This document shows, piece after piece, positions 1 through 8,241 of a DNA stretch of 64,000 nt. The notes beneath the pieces were generated by a model that saw only the letters and a program-made list of their open reading frames with translations, was not told the DNA's origin and did not search any database. Made by a program: the position numbers and the translations under genes. This DNA is from Bacteroidales bacterium (GTDB lineage: Bacteria; Bacteroidota; Bacteroidia; Bacteroidales; Tenuifilaceae), in assembly GCA_013376985.1 (NCBI GenBank), contig JACABB010000002.1, positions 232,718 to 296,717 on the forward strand. The letters run 5' to 3'. Position 1 is the first letter of the stretch, and every line of letters starts with the position of its first letter.

Positions 1-692
1 CAAGTATGGGAATTGGCAAGGCTATTGCAGAACAAGCTTTACAAATCGAAGACTCAATTATATATGGATTTTCTAGGACATGCAGCATTGAACATGAAAA
101 ATACAAACATACTTTGATCGATTTAAGTAATATTAACGAAGTTAATAGTTTGAAAATTGAAAAGTATCCTGCTGCGTTTAAGGTGGTTCTCATCAATAAT
201 GCAGGAGTAGTTGGTGAGATAAAATCAATTGGGAGTCAAACTAATGAATCGATAGTAAAGGTGTTTAACTTGAATACGATTTGCCCAGTTCTTTTATCTA
301 ATAAATTCATTCAAACTTATAAAGACCTTAGTGTTTCTATTGTAATTATTAATATTAGTTCAGGTGCGGGAAGGCATCCAATTGAATCGTGGGCTCCATA
401 CTGCGCATCAAAAGCCGCCATTGATATGTTTTCACAAGTACTTCAAGCGGAAAACGGATACGAAGCAAACAATATTAAAATATTCTCCATTGCACCTGGC
501 ATTGTAGACACTAATATGCAACAACAGATAAGGGATTCCAAATCAAATGACTTTCCGCATTTAGAAAAATTTATTGGATATAAAAAGGATGGGCAATTAA
601 CAACCTCCGATTCGATTGCTAAGAAAATTCTAGAAATTATCGAAAAACCATTAGAACATCCAAATGTGCTACTGGATGTCAGAAATCATTGA
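1..692 (+). CDS. Short-chain dehydrogenase/reductase (SDR), 5'-truncated by the window edge
   Basis: NAD(P)-dependent oxidoreductase of the classical SDR family. The reading frame is open to the first base: the codon before the first ATG (position 6) is Ser, giving S-M-G-I-G-K, the second half of the Rossmann TGxxxGIG motif. The true start therefore lies a few codons upstream of the window. Counting from that ATG, NNAG is at residues 64-67, the catalytic Ser at about 118 (ISSGAG), and Tyr132/Lys136 in YCASK. The short C-terminal region resembles sepiapterin/benzil reductase-like SDRs, but the substrate cannot be assigned. It converges on purQ with only 5 bp between the stop codons. Confidence 0.85.
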   Translation, partial: SMGIGKAIAEQALQIEDSIIYGFSRTCSIEHEKYKHTLIDLSNINEVNSLKIEKYPAAFKVVLINNAGVVGEIKSIGSQTNESIVKVFNLNTICPVLLSNKFIQTYKDLSVSIVIINISSGAGRHPIESWAPYCASKAAIDMFSQVLQAENGYEANNIKIFSIAPGIVDTNMQQQIRDSKSNDFPHLEKFIGYKKDGQLTTSDSIAKKILEIIEKPLEHPNVLLDVRNH

Positions 693-697
693 AGACG

Positions 698-1396
698 CTA
701 TTCTTTTTCTTTAATGTACTTAATAAGGGACTCAAAAATTAGTTTACCATCGGTATTTCCCAGTTCATCATCCGAAGCACGCTCAGGGTGTGGCATCATC
801 CCAAATACATTCATATTACGATTACAAATACCTGCGATATTTTCAAGGGATCCATTAGGATTATCTGCTTCAGAAATATTACCATGTTCATCGCCGTATC
901 TAAACATGATTTGACTATGCAAACGCATCTCTGCAATAGTTTCCCTATCTGCATAATATCGTCCCTCACCGTGTGCAATCGGAATCTTTAACGCTCTATT
1001 TCTTGGAAGGTAAATTGTAAGTGGTGAAGTTTTGCTATCGGGAACTAAAAAAACATTTTTACAAGAAAATTTTCTATGGTTATTATGAAGAAGTGCGCCT
1101 GGCAATAAACCTGCTTCGCATAAAATCTGGAAGCCATTGCAGATTCCAAAAACATAACCTCCACTATTTGCAAACTCAACCACCTTCTGCATTATTGGAG
1201 AAAAACGGGCCAAAGCTCCCGAACGAAGATAGTCTCCATAAGAAAATCCACCGGGAAGAATGATCACATCAACATTTTGAATATCGGTGTCTTTATGCCA
1301 GAGTTCAACAACATCTTGCTCAAGAATATTCTTCAAAACATAAATGGTGTCTCGATCGCAATTAGATCCAGGGAAAACAACTACTCCAAACTTCAT
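698..1396 (-). CDS. purQ: Phosphoribosylformylglycinamidine synthase, glutaminase subunit PurQ
   Basis: Class I glutamine amidotransferase subunit that releases ammonia from glutamine for FGAM synthase (de novo purine synthesis, cytoplasm). At 232 aa it has the usual PurQ length. The N-terminus reads FPGSNCDRD, the nucleophile Cys86 sits in GICNGFQ, and His203/Glu205 sit in MPHPERA, so the triad is complete. A stand-alone PurQ implies that this organism uses the split enzyme with small PurL and PurS rather than the fused large PurL; those partners are not in the window. A near-perfect Bacteroidota promoter lies directly upstream, so it is probably transcribed alone. Confidence 0.96.
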   Translation of the reverse strand: MKFGVVVFPGSNCDRDTIYVLKNILEQDVVELWHKDTDIQNVDVIILPGGFSYGDYLRSGALARFSPIMQKVVEFANSGGYVFGICNGFQILCEAGLLPGALLHNNHRKFSCKNVFLVPDSKTSPLTIYLPRNRALKIPIAHGEGRYYADRETIAEMRLHSQIMFRYGDEHGNISEADNPNGSLENIAGICNRNMNVFGMMPHPERASDDELGNTDGKLIFESLIKYIKEKE

Positions 1397-1418
1397 AACC
1401 TCTTTTTGTATTTCCAGT

Positions 1419-1449
1419 CAAAGATATATATAAAAAATTACCTTCCAAA
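1419..1449 (-). promoter_or_regulatory. Promoter of purQ (TTTG-N19-TATCTTTG)
   Basis: On the minus strand TTTG (1446-1449) is followed after exactly 19 nt by TATCTTTG (1419-1426), a full match to the Bacteroidota primary-sigma consensus TTTG/TAnnTTTG. It leaves a leader of about 15 nt before the purQ ATG at 1396. Confidence 0.75.
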
Positions 1450-1460
1450 GGTTAAATGAT

Positions 1461-1491
1461 CTTGTCTGTTGAAGGAAGTTTCATAACTTTA
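1461..1491 (+). promoter_or_regulatory. Putative promoter of the EEP-family gene (CTTG-N19-TAACTTTA)
   Basis: CTTG (1461-1464), a 19-nt spacer and TAACTTTA (1484-1491) match the Bacteroidota consensus at all but two fixed positions. The ATG at 1509 lies just downstream. It is divergent from the purQ promoter. Confidence 0.5.
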
Positions 1492-1508
1492 GCAAAACTA
1501 GTTTGACT

Positions 1509-2561
1509 ATGAAAATATTAAGATTTACAGGTCTTACGGTGCTTGCAGCCATTCTCTTTTTTGCTTTATTTATAGCCTATTCAACCCTTACTTACTACAA
1601 CCCCAAACAAGAACTCCTAATTGAAGAAAACCCCAGACCCGACACCATCAGGTGTGACTCCATTTTAAAAATTCTTTCATGGAATATTGGATATGCGGGA
1701 TTAGGTGATAATATGGATTTTTTCTATGATGGCGGAAAAAAGGTTCGAGACACGTTTAGCAGGACAAAGGCAAACCTTGATTCTATAATTAAATTCTTAT
1801 CGAACAATAGATCAAACACCTTTTTCCTAATTCAAGAGGTTGACTATTACTCTAAACGAAGTTATTTCATTAACGAATTGGATACTATTGTTGGTAAAAT
1901 AGGTTACAATGCAAACCTTGCTCCAAACTATGTAGTAAAATTTGTACCTATACCTCTAACTTCACCAATGGGACAAGTAAACTCGGGCATTCTAAGTTTA
2001 AGCAAATATCTTCCAAAAAATTCTATCCGCTATGCTTATCCTGGCAAATTTGGATGGCCAACGAGGTTATTCAACCTAAGACGCTGCATGCTGGTAAATC
2101 GATACCCTACCAAAAACGGAAAAGAATTTATACTTATCAACACACATATGTCTGCATTTGATGATGGTAGTTTGAAAAAACAAGAAATGGTTTTTCTTCG
2201 CAATTACATTCTAAATGAATACTCCAAGGGTAATTATGTTTTGGTTGGAGGGGATTGGAATCAGTGTCCCTCTGATTTCAAACTTAACACATTTGGAGAG
2301 AACTTTAAGGTTGATTTCTTTAAACTCTCCAACATTAGCAATGATTTTATGCCAAGTGATTGGAAATTTATTGACGACCCCAAACAGCCAACAAATCGTT
2401 ATTTAAATGAACCTTTTTCCCTAGGTAAAACGTATTCATCAATAATTGATCTTTTTCTTATTTCTCCAAATATTGAATTAGTTCACAATAAAACGTTCAA
2501 TCTTAATTTTAAAAACTCAGACCATAATCCAATATCTATGGAATTTAAACTTAAACAATAA
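1509..2561 (+). CDS. Endonuclease/exonuclease/phosphatase-family protein, membrane-anchored
   Basis: Metal-dependent phosphoesterase fold (DNase I/Mg-dependent EEP superfamily), 350 aa. One N-terminal hydrophobic segment (about residues 7-25) looks like a signal anchor, so the enzyme domain is probably outside the cytoplasm. Family motifs appear in order: SWNIGYAG, the metal-binding Glu in LIQEVD, INTHMS, GGDWNQ, IDLFL and the C-terminal SDHNPI with the catalytic Asp-His. The ATG at 1509 is preferred over an in-frame TTG two codons upstream. Substrate (nucleic acid, lipid or sugar phosphate) cannot be told. It stands alone, with its own promoter. Confidence 0.82.
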   Translation: MKILRFTGLTVLAAILFFALFIAYSTLTYYNPKQELLIEENPRPDTIRCDSILKILSWNIGYAGLGDNMDFFYDGGKKVRDTFSRTKANLDSIIKFLSNNRSNTFFLIQEVDYYSKRSYFINELDTIVGKIGYNANLAPNYVVKFVPIPLTSPMGQVNSGILSLSKYLPKNSIRYAYPGKFGWPTRLFNLRRCMLVNRYPTKNGKEFILINTHMSAFDDGSLKKQEMVFLRNYILNEYSKGNYVLVGGDWNQCPSDFKLNTFGENFKVDFFKLSNISNDFMPSDWKFIDDPKQPTNRYLNEPFSLGKTYSSIIDLFLISPNIELVHNKTFNLNFKNSDHNPISMEFKLKQ

Positions 2562-2591
2562 TGTCATGTAATTCAATTTTAGATCTAAATT

Positions 2592-2611
2592 ATCGTTAAA
2601 AGGGTAACGAT
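2592..2611. other. Inverted repeat ATCGTTA/TAACGAT upstream of the che-sia operon
   Basis: Seven perfect pairs (2592-2598 with 2605-2611) surround a 6-nt loop, between the EEP gene and the cheR promoter. It lacks a T-run, so it may be an operator or a weak terminator. Confidence 0.35.
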
Positions 2612-2634
2612 TTAAAATAAAAATCCTTTAGACT

Positions 2635-2665
2635 TTTGCAGATTTGCAAAGTATTTATATTTTTA
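2635..2665 (+). promoter_or_regulatory. Putative promoter of the che-sia operon (TTTG-N19-TATTTTTA)
   Basis: TTTG (2635-2638), a 19-nt spacer and TATTTTTA (2658-2665) match TTTG/TAnnTTTG except for the last base. The cheR ATG follows 110 nt later, so the leader is about 100 nt. Confidence 0.5.
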
Positions 2666-2775
2666 GCAAGTTAAAGCTTTGCTGAATTTTATTTTTTTCT
2701 TTAATTATTAAGTATTTATAAACAAATAGTATTGAATCAGGCGTTGGTGACCTGGTAAAATCTCAGGCTTTTGAT

Positions 2776-3615
2776 ATGGTGGTAACAGATCAGGATCTTC
2801 AATACTTTGTAACGGCTCTTAAAAACGTAACTAAATATGATTTTACTGAGTACTCGGATAAATCATTAAAGCGACGTCTTCTAAAAGTTCTAACTGATTT
2901 TAACTTAGACCTTTCAGGTTTAATTACTAACATCAAGTTAGATAACTGCTTTGCTGAAAAAATAGTTAAAGAAATTACTGTAAACACAACAGAATTATTT
3001 CGCGATCCTCCAGTTTGGCATTTACTCCGTTCTCGGGTACTCCCCCGTTTTAAAAATAATAAGACCATTAACATTTGGCACGCAGGCTGTTCAACTGGCC
3101 AAGAAGTATACTCTATGATGATTTTGCTAAATGAAATGGATATGCTTGACAGGGCTAAAATATTTGCAACAGATATAAATACAGATGTTTTAGATACCTC
3201 AAAAAGAGGGGTTTATAAATATCGATTTAATATAGGATACCTTGATAATTTCGACAAGGTAATTAAGCAAAATCCATTGAACTTTGAAGAGTACAATGAA
3301 GTTCCTTACGAAAAATACTTTGACATTGATAAATTAAAGGATACTATAACCATAAAGAAGTTTTTAACCGATAAACCTATTTTTCGTAAACATGATTTAG
3401 TAAAAGATGGAAATCTGTTTTTTGCAAAATTTGATCTAATTTTATGTAGGAATGTTATCATATACTTTAACTATAACTTACAGAATAAAGTCTTTGAACT
3501 TTTTAGCTCGAATCTTTATCCTAAAGGGTGTTTATTGCTTGGTATGCACGAAACTATCCTAGGTCCTTGGGCAAATAAGTTTGAAAAAATTGGTCAAGCA
3601 TATGTTAAAAAGTAA
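2776..3615 (+). CDS. cheR: CheR-type protein-glutamate O-methyltransferase
   Basis: SAM-dependent methyltransferase that classically methylates glutamates in chemoreceptor helices. Length (279 aa) and layout are standard: all-alpha N-terminal domain with FRDPPVWH (75-82), then the Rossmann domain with the SAM loop GCSTGQE (104-110), the ribose-binding acidic strand ATDIN (131-135), and CRNVIIYF (224-231). All look intact, so activity is expected. No in-frame ATG/GTG/TTG precedes 2776. It is the first gene of a long operon that contains no methyl-accepting chemotaxis protein; the likely targets are the Glu-rich coils of the two sensor proteins downstream (inference). Confidence 0.92.
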   Translation: MVVTDQDLQYFVTALKNVTKYDFTEYSDKSLKRRLLKVLTDFNLDLSGLITNIKLDNCFAEKIVKEITVNTTELFRDPPVWHLLRSRVLPRFKNNKTINIWHAGCSTGQEVYSMMILLNEMDMLDRAKIFATDINTDVLDTSKRGVYKYRFNIGYLDNFDKVIKQNPLNFEEYNEVPYEKYFDIDKLKDTITIKKFLTDKPIFRKHDLVKDGNLFFAKFDLILCRNVIIYFNYNLQNKVFELFSSNLYPKGCLLLGMHETILGPWANKFEKIGQAYVKK

Positions 3616-3645
3616 TATTATTCAATGTAATTAATCTTTTTTGAG

Positions 3646-6024
3646 ATGAAATTTACTCAAAACCTGAACCTGAATAAACGAATACTACTATTCATTATCC
3701 CAATAGTTGTAATTCTGTATGCAGCCTCTGGTTTTACACTCTATAAATTTTCAACAAAGAGGGTAATGCTAGTTGCCCAAAAAGAGATGGATGTTTTACT
3801 TAACAATCTATCAGAAACAATTCAAATTGTCGAGAATCAAACCGAATCTGGTTTTAGCAATTCCGATTATCAAATACTTAAGCCATTGTTTAATCAAAGG
3901 GCTTACTATAAAACGGATTTCCCTTTCCTTATCGACAACTCAGGGCGATATTTAATCCATGCTTTCAAGGAAGGTCAAAAAGTTCCAAGTGCAATTCTTC
4001 AACAATTAAAATCGACAAGCAATAAACAGGGGGTTATAAGTTATTTTGACTATAAAGACGGTAGTAAACAAGATATGTTTTTCTACTTTAAATTCGTAGA
4101 TCAATACAAGGGATATTTAGGCGTTTCTGTTAATAAAGATGAGATTTTTGAGAGTATTTCTCAAAATAAAACAATGCTGATTATCATCGTTATTTTCGCA
4201 TCCTTAATCTTCCTCTTCGCAATTAATTATATTCTAAAACCAATCGTTAGCATCATTAATCAAGTTAACGCCGCCGTTAACAGTCTGGCAAGCGGAAAAA
4301 CAACCGATAAAATAGATTACCAAAACAATGATGAGATAGGTCAAATTGTTAACTCAATGAACAATTTGATAGACAGTTTAAAACATAAAGCCGATTTTGC
4401 TAATGAAATTGGGGAAAATCACCTAGATGCGGAATTCATCAACCTAGGAGAACAAGATTTACTGGGGAACTCGCTTATTAACATGCGCGAAAGTCTTAAA
4501 CTTGCTAAAATCGAAGAATCAAAAAGAAAACAAGAAGACGAAACTAGAAACTGGGCAACCTTTGGGCTTGCAAAATTTGGAGATATCCTCCGTCAAAACA
4601 ATGACAACTTGACTAAATTAGCCGATAATGTAATTCAAAATCTCGTTAGTTATCTTAACGCAAATCAAGGAGGGTTATTTATTTACAATGATGAAAACAC
4701 TGAAAACAAGCACCTTGAACTAATATCCGCATTCGCTTACAATAGAAAAAAGTTTTTTGAAAAAAGGATTTTATTAGGTGAAGGCCTTGTTGGTACTTGT
4801 GCCGTTGAAAAAGAAACCATCTACCTCAAAGAAATTCCAACTGAATATATTCGAATTACATCTGGACTTGGTGAGGCTGTGCCTACATCATTACTTATCG
4901 TTCCACTGAAACTTGAAGATTCAATTTTTGGGGCAATAGAAATTGCCTCATTCAACGAATTTAAAAATAATGAAATAGAATTTGTTGAAAAAGTAGGTGA
5001 AAGCATTTCGTCAACGCTTTCATCTGTAAAGAATAGTATTCGGACAAACCTTCTTCTTGAACAGTCACAGCAACAGCGAGAAGAGATGTCCGCACAGGAA
5101 GAAGAAATGCGGCAGAATATGGAAGAAATGCAAGCGACCCAGGAAGAAATGGCTCGCAAAACAATAGAAATGGAGGGGATGACTGCTGCAATAAATGAAG
5201 CATTACTCTACTGCGAATTGGGTGAGGATGGAAGTATTTATAATCCAAATAACAATATTTTAGCATTACTGGGCTCAACAAGATTAGAGACAGAAGGAAG
5301 GAATATAGTAGAATTTATCCATTCCGAAGAAAAAGGGGTATTTCAAGGTTTGTGGTCGGATGTCATGAATGGAAACTCAAGTAGATCAACAATGCATTGG
5401 GTTAATAAAAATGGGATTGATCTTTATATCGTTGTTAATATAAGCCCGGCCTTAGATGATAGCGGTTCAATCTTTAAAATCTACTTACTCGGCCAAGATG
5501 TAACTGAATCTAAACTTATCGAACTTCGGGCTCAAAAACAAGCGGTTGAACTTGAAGAAAGTTTACTTGAAATCAGGGTAGAACAAGAACTAAACGAGCA
5601 ACGGGAGGATGAGATGAAAGCCCTCCTTCAAGCACTTGACCATACTTGCCTAGTCTCTGAACTTGAACCTTCGGGTTTAATCACTTATATCAACAATAAG
5701 AATACTGAAGTTTTAGGCAGTAAGAAGGAGGAGATTGAAGGTAAATTTATTGCTGACTTAGATTATATCGCAAAAAACAAACCCGCAGAATTTAAAAAGT
5801 TTTGGGACAATCTCTCAAGCGGGAAAAAGCAAAGTCGAGAATTTAGCCTAACAATAAATGATAAGGAGGTTTGGATTTCCGAAGTATATACACCAATCAT
5901 AAATGAACACAATCAGGTTACAAAAATAATTAACATTGGTTTCAATATCTCCGAAATTAAACAAAAAGAAAAGGAGATGTCTGCTCTAGTTGCTGAACTT
6001 GAGATCTTAAGGAAGAAAAAATAA
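3646..6024 (+). CDS. Membrane sensor with Cache-like, HAMP, GAF and two PAS domains, no output domain
   Basis: 792 aa. TM1 (about 13-33), an extracytoplasmic sensor of about 140 residues with a single-Cache look (DFPFLIDNSGRYLIH), TM2 (about 175-195), HAMP (ILKPIVSIIN, ending NDEIGQIV), a second HAMP-like helix pair, GAF (about 308-461), a Glu/Gln-rich coiled coil (about 475-510), PAS (about 511-621), coil, PAS (about 658-775), and a short basic tail. There is no kinase, GGDEF, phosphatase or MCP signalling tip, so it must act through partners. The coil repeats E-E-M-R-Q-N / E-E-M-Q, a plausible methylation helix for the flanking CheR/CheB. It lies 30 bp after cheR and 23 bp before the next gene. 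Confidence 0.85.
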   Translation: MKFTQNLNLNKRILLFIIPIVVILYAASGFTLYKFSTKRVMLVAQKEMDVLLNNLSETIQIVENQTESGFSNSDYQILKPLFNQRAYYKTDFPFLIDNSGRYLIHAFKEGQKVPSAILQQLKSTSNKQGVISYFDYKDGSKQDMFFYFKFVDQYKGYLGVSVNKDEIFESISQNKTMLIIIVIFASLIFLFAINYILKPIVSIINQVNAAVNSLASGKTTDKIDYQNNDEIGQIVNSMNNLIDSLKHKADFANEIGENHLDAEFINLGEQDLLGNSLINMRESLKLAKIEESKRKQEDETRNWATFGLAKFGDILRQNNDNLTKLADNVIQNLVSYLNANQGGLFIYNDENTENKHLELISAFAYNRKKFFEKRILLGEGLVGTCAVEKETIYLKEIPTEYIRITSGLGEAVPTSLLIVPLKLEDSIFGAIEIASFNEFKNNEIEFVEKVGESISSTLSSVKNSIRTNLLLEQSQQQREEMSAQEEEMRQNMEEMQATQEEMARKTIEMEGMTAAINEALLYCELGEDGSIYNPNNNILALLGSTRLETEGRNIVEFIHSEEKGVFQGLWSDVMNGNSSRSTMHWVNKNGIDLYIVVNISPALDDSGSIFKIYLLGQDVTESKLIELRAQKQAVELEESLLEIRVEQELNEQREDEMKALLQALDHTCLVSELEPSGLITYINNKNTEVLGSKKEEIEGKFIADLDYIAKNKPAEFKKFWDNLSSGKKQSREFSLTINDKEVWISEVYTPIINEHNQVTKIINIGFNISEIKQKEKEMSALVAELEILRKKK

Positions 6025-6047
6025 CATTAAATGAGACATAATTTGTT

Positions 6048-6878
6048 ATGATTAGATATGAAATTGGCATAGTTGAAACCCGAAACGTTATAAAAACAAT
6101 CCTTGACACTTATGGCTACGATTTCAGGGATTATGCTCTTACCTCCTTTAAAAGAAGATTAGAGCATGTTATAATGAATAATGGATTTAAAGATGCTGAT
6201 GGGCTTATTGATCGTCTTACTAACAATAAAGAGTATTTCGATAATTTCCTTTGCGATATTACTCCTGAAACAACAGAAATGTTCAGAGATCCATCCCTCT
6301 GGAGGACTATTCGTGATGAGATTATTCATGATATAACAAAAGGATCCACAAAAACAAAACTTTGGATTGCTGCATTTGATTCTGGAGAAGAACTATTTTC
6401 ATTGGCTGTCTTACTAAAAGAAGCGGGACTGCTCTCCGAAGTGCAATTATATGCATCGGTAATTTCTGAAAAGACTATCAATAAAATTAAATCTGGAAGA
6501 ATTGATGCAAGAGAGTTGGAAGTTAATGATGCTAACTATGTTAGGTTTAATGGCAAATATAATTTTTCCGATTACTATAAAATTGAAAACGGACAAGCAA
6601 TTTTCGACACAAGTTTAATACAGGGTGTTAACTTTATTAAGTTAAACACAGTATACGATAATGTCCCTGGGGGCATTAAATTAGCACTTTTCCGAAACCA
6701 GATAATATACTATAATCAAATTTTACAGGATAAGGTTTTAAATCAACTTTCAAACAGTGTTGTCCCTGGTGGCTATATGGTACTCGGAGTTAAAGAAACC
6801 TTGGAAAATACTGGTGTGAGCAACAGGTTCACTTTGTATAACGATTTAGAAAAAATTTATAAGAAAAAAACGACATAG
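6048..6878 (+). CDS. Degenerate CheR-like protein (probable pseudo-methyltransferase)
   Basis: 276 aa, collinear with the CheR encoded two genes upstream: the N-terminal domain with FRDPSLW (79-85) and a C-terminal FRNQIIYYN (215-223) are recognisable. The SAM-binding loop has changed from GCSTGQE to AFDSGEE (109-115), losing the first glycine, and the ribose-binding ATD strand has become ASV (136-138). Catalysis is therefore doubtful. The gene is intact and in frame, so it is not a pseudogene; a scaffold or inhibitor that binds the same helices is a reasonable guess. Its stop is 5 bp before cheB, which suggests stoichiometric expression. Confidence 0.8.
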   Translation: MIRYEIGIVETRNVIKTILDTYGYDFRDYALTSFKRRLEHVIMNNGFKDADGLIDRLTNNKEYFDNFLCDITPETTEMFRDPSLWRTIRDEIIHDITKGSTKTKLWIAAFDSGEELFSLAVLLKEAGLLSEVQLYASVISEKTINKIKSGRIDARELEVNDANYVRFNGKYNFSDYYKIENGQAIFDTSLIQGVNFIKLNTVYDNVPGGIKLALFRNQIIYYNQILQDKVLNQLSNSVVPGGYMVLGVKETLENTGVSNRFTLYNDLEKIYKKKTT

Positions 6879-6883
6879 AGTAA

Positions 6884-7456
6884 ATGTATTATAAAGCTGT
6901 TATCATAGGTGGGTCGGCCGGAAGCTTTCAGGTTATTACACGCATCCTCCATTCACTACCTCCAACGTTTCCTTTGCCCGTGCTACTTAGTCTACACAGG
7001 TTGAAACACATACGTAGTGGTTTCGTTGAAGCTCTTTCAATAAAAGCATCAATACCCATTGTGGAGCCATTTGATAAAGATCAAATAAAACCAGGAAGAG
7101 CATATCTTGCACCTGCAAACTACCATATGTTTATTGAACTTGGCAATAAAATTGCACTTTCAACAGAGGAACCAGTAAATCATTCCCGACCAAGTATCGA
7201 CTTATCTTTTGCCACAGCAGCTCAAGTATATAGAGAAAAACTTATTGGAATTATTCTATCCGGAGCAAATAGGGACGGAGCTTATGGCTTAAAAAAAATA
7301 AAAGATCTTGGAGGGCTTGCAATTGTTCAAGATCCAGCAGAATGTCAGGTTAAAACAATGACCGAAGCATCTCTTAAATTAACAAAAGCCGACCATGTTT
7401 TTTCAACCCAAGAAATAATCAAATTTTTACAAAACATTAAATCAACAGCCCCATGA
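6884..7456 (+). CDS. cheB: CheB-type protein-glutamate methylesterase, receiver-less
   Basis: Hydrolyses glutamyl methyl esters in the classical pathway. At 190 aa it is the catalytic domain alone; the N-terminal CheY-like receiver found in enteric CheB is absent. The catalytic triad is visible: Ser11 in GGSAGS, His38 in SLHRL, and Asp131 in SGANRDGAYG. Without a receiver it cannot be switched on by CheA, which agrees with the lack of cheA/cheW here. The stop overlaps the next start (ATGA at 7453), so translation of cheB and the membrane GAF protein is coupled. Confidence 0.9.
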   Translation: MYYKAVIIGGSAGSFQVITRILHSLPPTFPLPVLLSLHRLKHIRSGFVEALSIKASIPIVEPFDKDQIKPGRAYLAPANYHMFIELGNKIALSTEEPVNHSRPSIDLSFATAAQVYREKLIGIILSGANRDGAYGLKKIKDLGGLAIVQDPAECQVKTMTEASLKLTKADHVFSTQEIIKFLQNIKSTAP

Positions 7457-8232
7457 GCCTGCTAAGACCAAACTCAAAGTACCTACCGGGGTTTCTACTA
7501 ATACTCCTGTTTGTATTTATATTATTGGTTTTCAAAATATTTCACAATGCCCTTTTATCATCAGGAATAAACTCAACTTCTGGGTGGGGGATATTTTTAA
7601 TGATGTTAATTGCAGGCATTGGAATTATATTTTACATTCTTATTCTTAATGCGAACAACAGATCGAAAAACTTGCAAAGAGAAGTCGAGAGTCTCGTTTT
7701 TAGTATAGAGGAGACTAAAATTCAAAAAGAAATAAAAAAAGAAACTGTAGCAATCGAAAAAATAGATGCTGAGAAAGAAATTAAAGCAATAATTCCAACA
7801 AATAATGAGGATTTAGTTAAGTTCGGGGAAATCTTTTTGCAGAATTGTGCTCGCCGTTTTCAAGCAGTTCAAGGGCTTTTTTATTTAAAAAATCCAGAAG
7901 ATGGGGTGTTTTCCTTTAAATCAGGTTATGCCTTTTACTCCGAATCTGAGCCTGTAATATATACTGAAGGAGAAACACTGGCTGGGCAAGTGGCTAAAAA
8001 CAAAACCGTATTAAACCTTAGCAAAGTACCTGATAATTACATTACAATACTATCAGGATTAGGTGATGGATCTCCCAATTATTTGCTAATAGTTCCCATT
8101 ATCTCAAATAGCGAAACAATTGGAATAATTGAATTAGCTTCCTTTAAATCGTTTAGCAGTGAAGTTGAAGAATTTTTTGCTTATCTTGGACACAAACTTG
8201 GCGAGAAATTAACTCAATCATCAAAATCTTAG
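7453..8232 (+). CDS. Membrane-anchored GAF-domain protein
   Basis: 259 aa: two N-terminal TM segments (about 10-30 and 44-65), a charged coil rich in Lys/Glu (about 75-110), and one GAF domain (about 115-255). The GAF matches those of the upstream sensor and downstream phosphatase, for example LAGQVAKNKTVLNLSKVP beside their LVGTCAVEK and LIGQCAYEK versions, and all share the ILSGLG/TSGLG and LLIVP blocks. There is no enzymatic output. It overlaps cheB by 4 nt and precedes the phosphatase by 9 bp. A membrane adaptor or ligand sensor within the same complex is likely; the ligand is unknown. Confidence 0.8.
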   Translation: MSLLRPNSKYLPGFLLILLFVFILLVFKIFHNALLSSGINSTSGWGIFLMMLIAGIGIIFYILILNANNRSKNLQREVESLVFSIEETKIQKEIKKETVAIEKIDAEKEIKAIIPTNNEDLVKFGEIFLQNCARRFQAVQGLFYLKNPEDGVFSFKSGYAFYSESEPVIYTEGETLAGQVAKNKTVLNLSKVPDNYITILSGLGDGSPNYLLIVPIISNSETIGIIELASFKSFSSEVEEFFAYLGHKLGEKLTQSSKS

Positions 8233-8241
8233 AGTAAAAGT

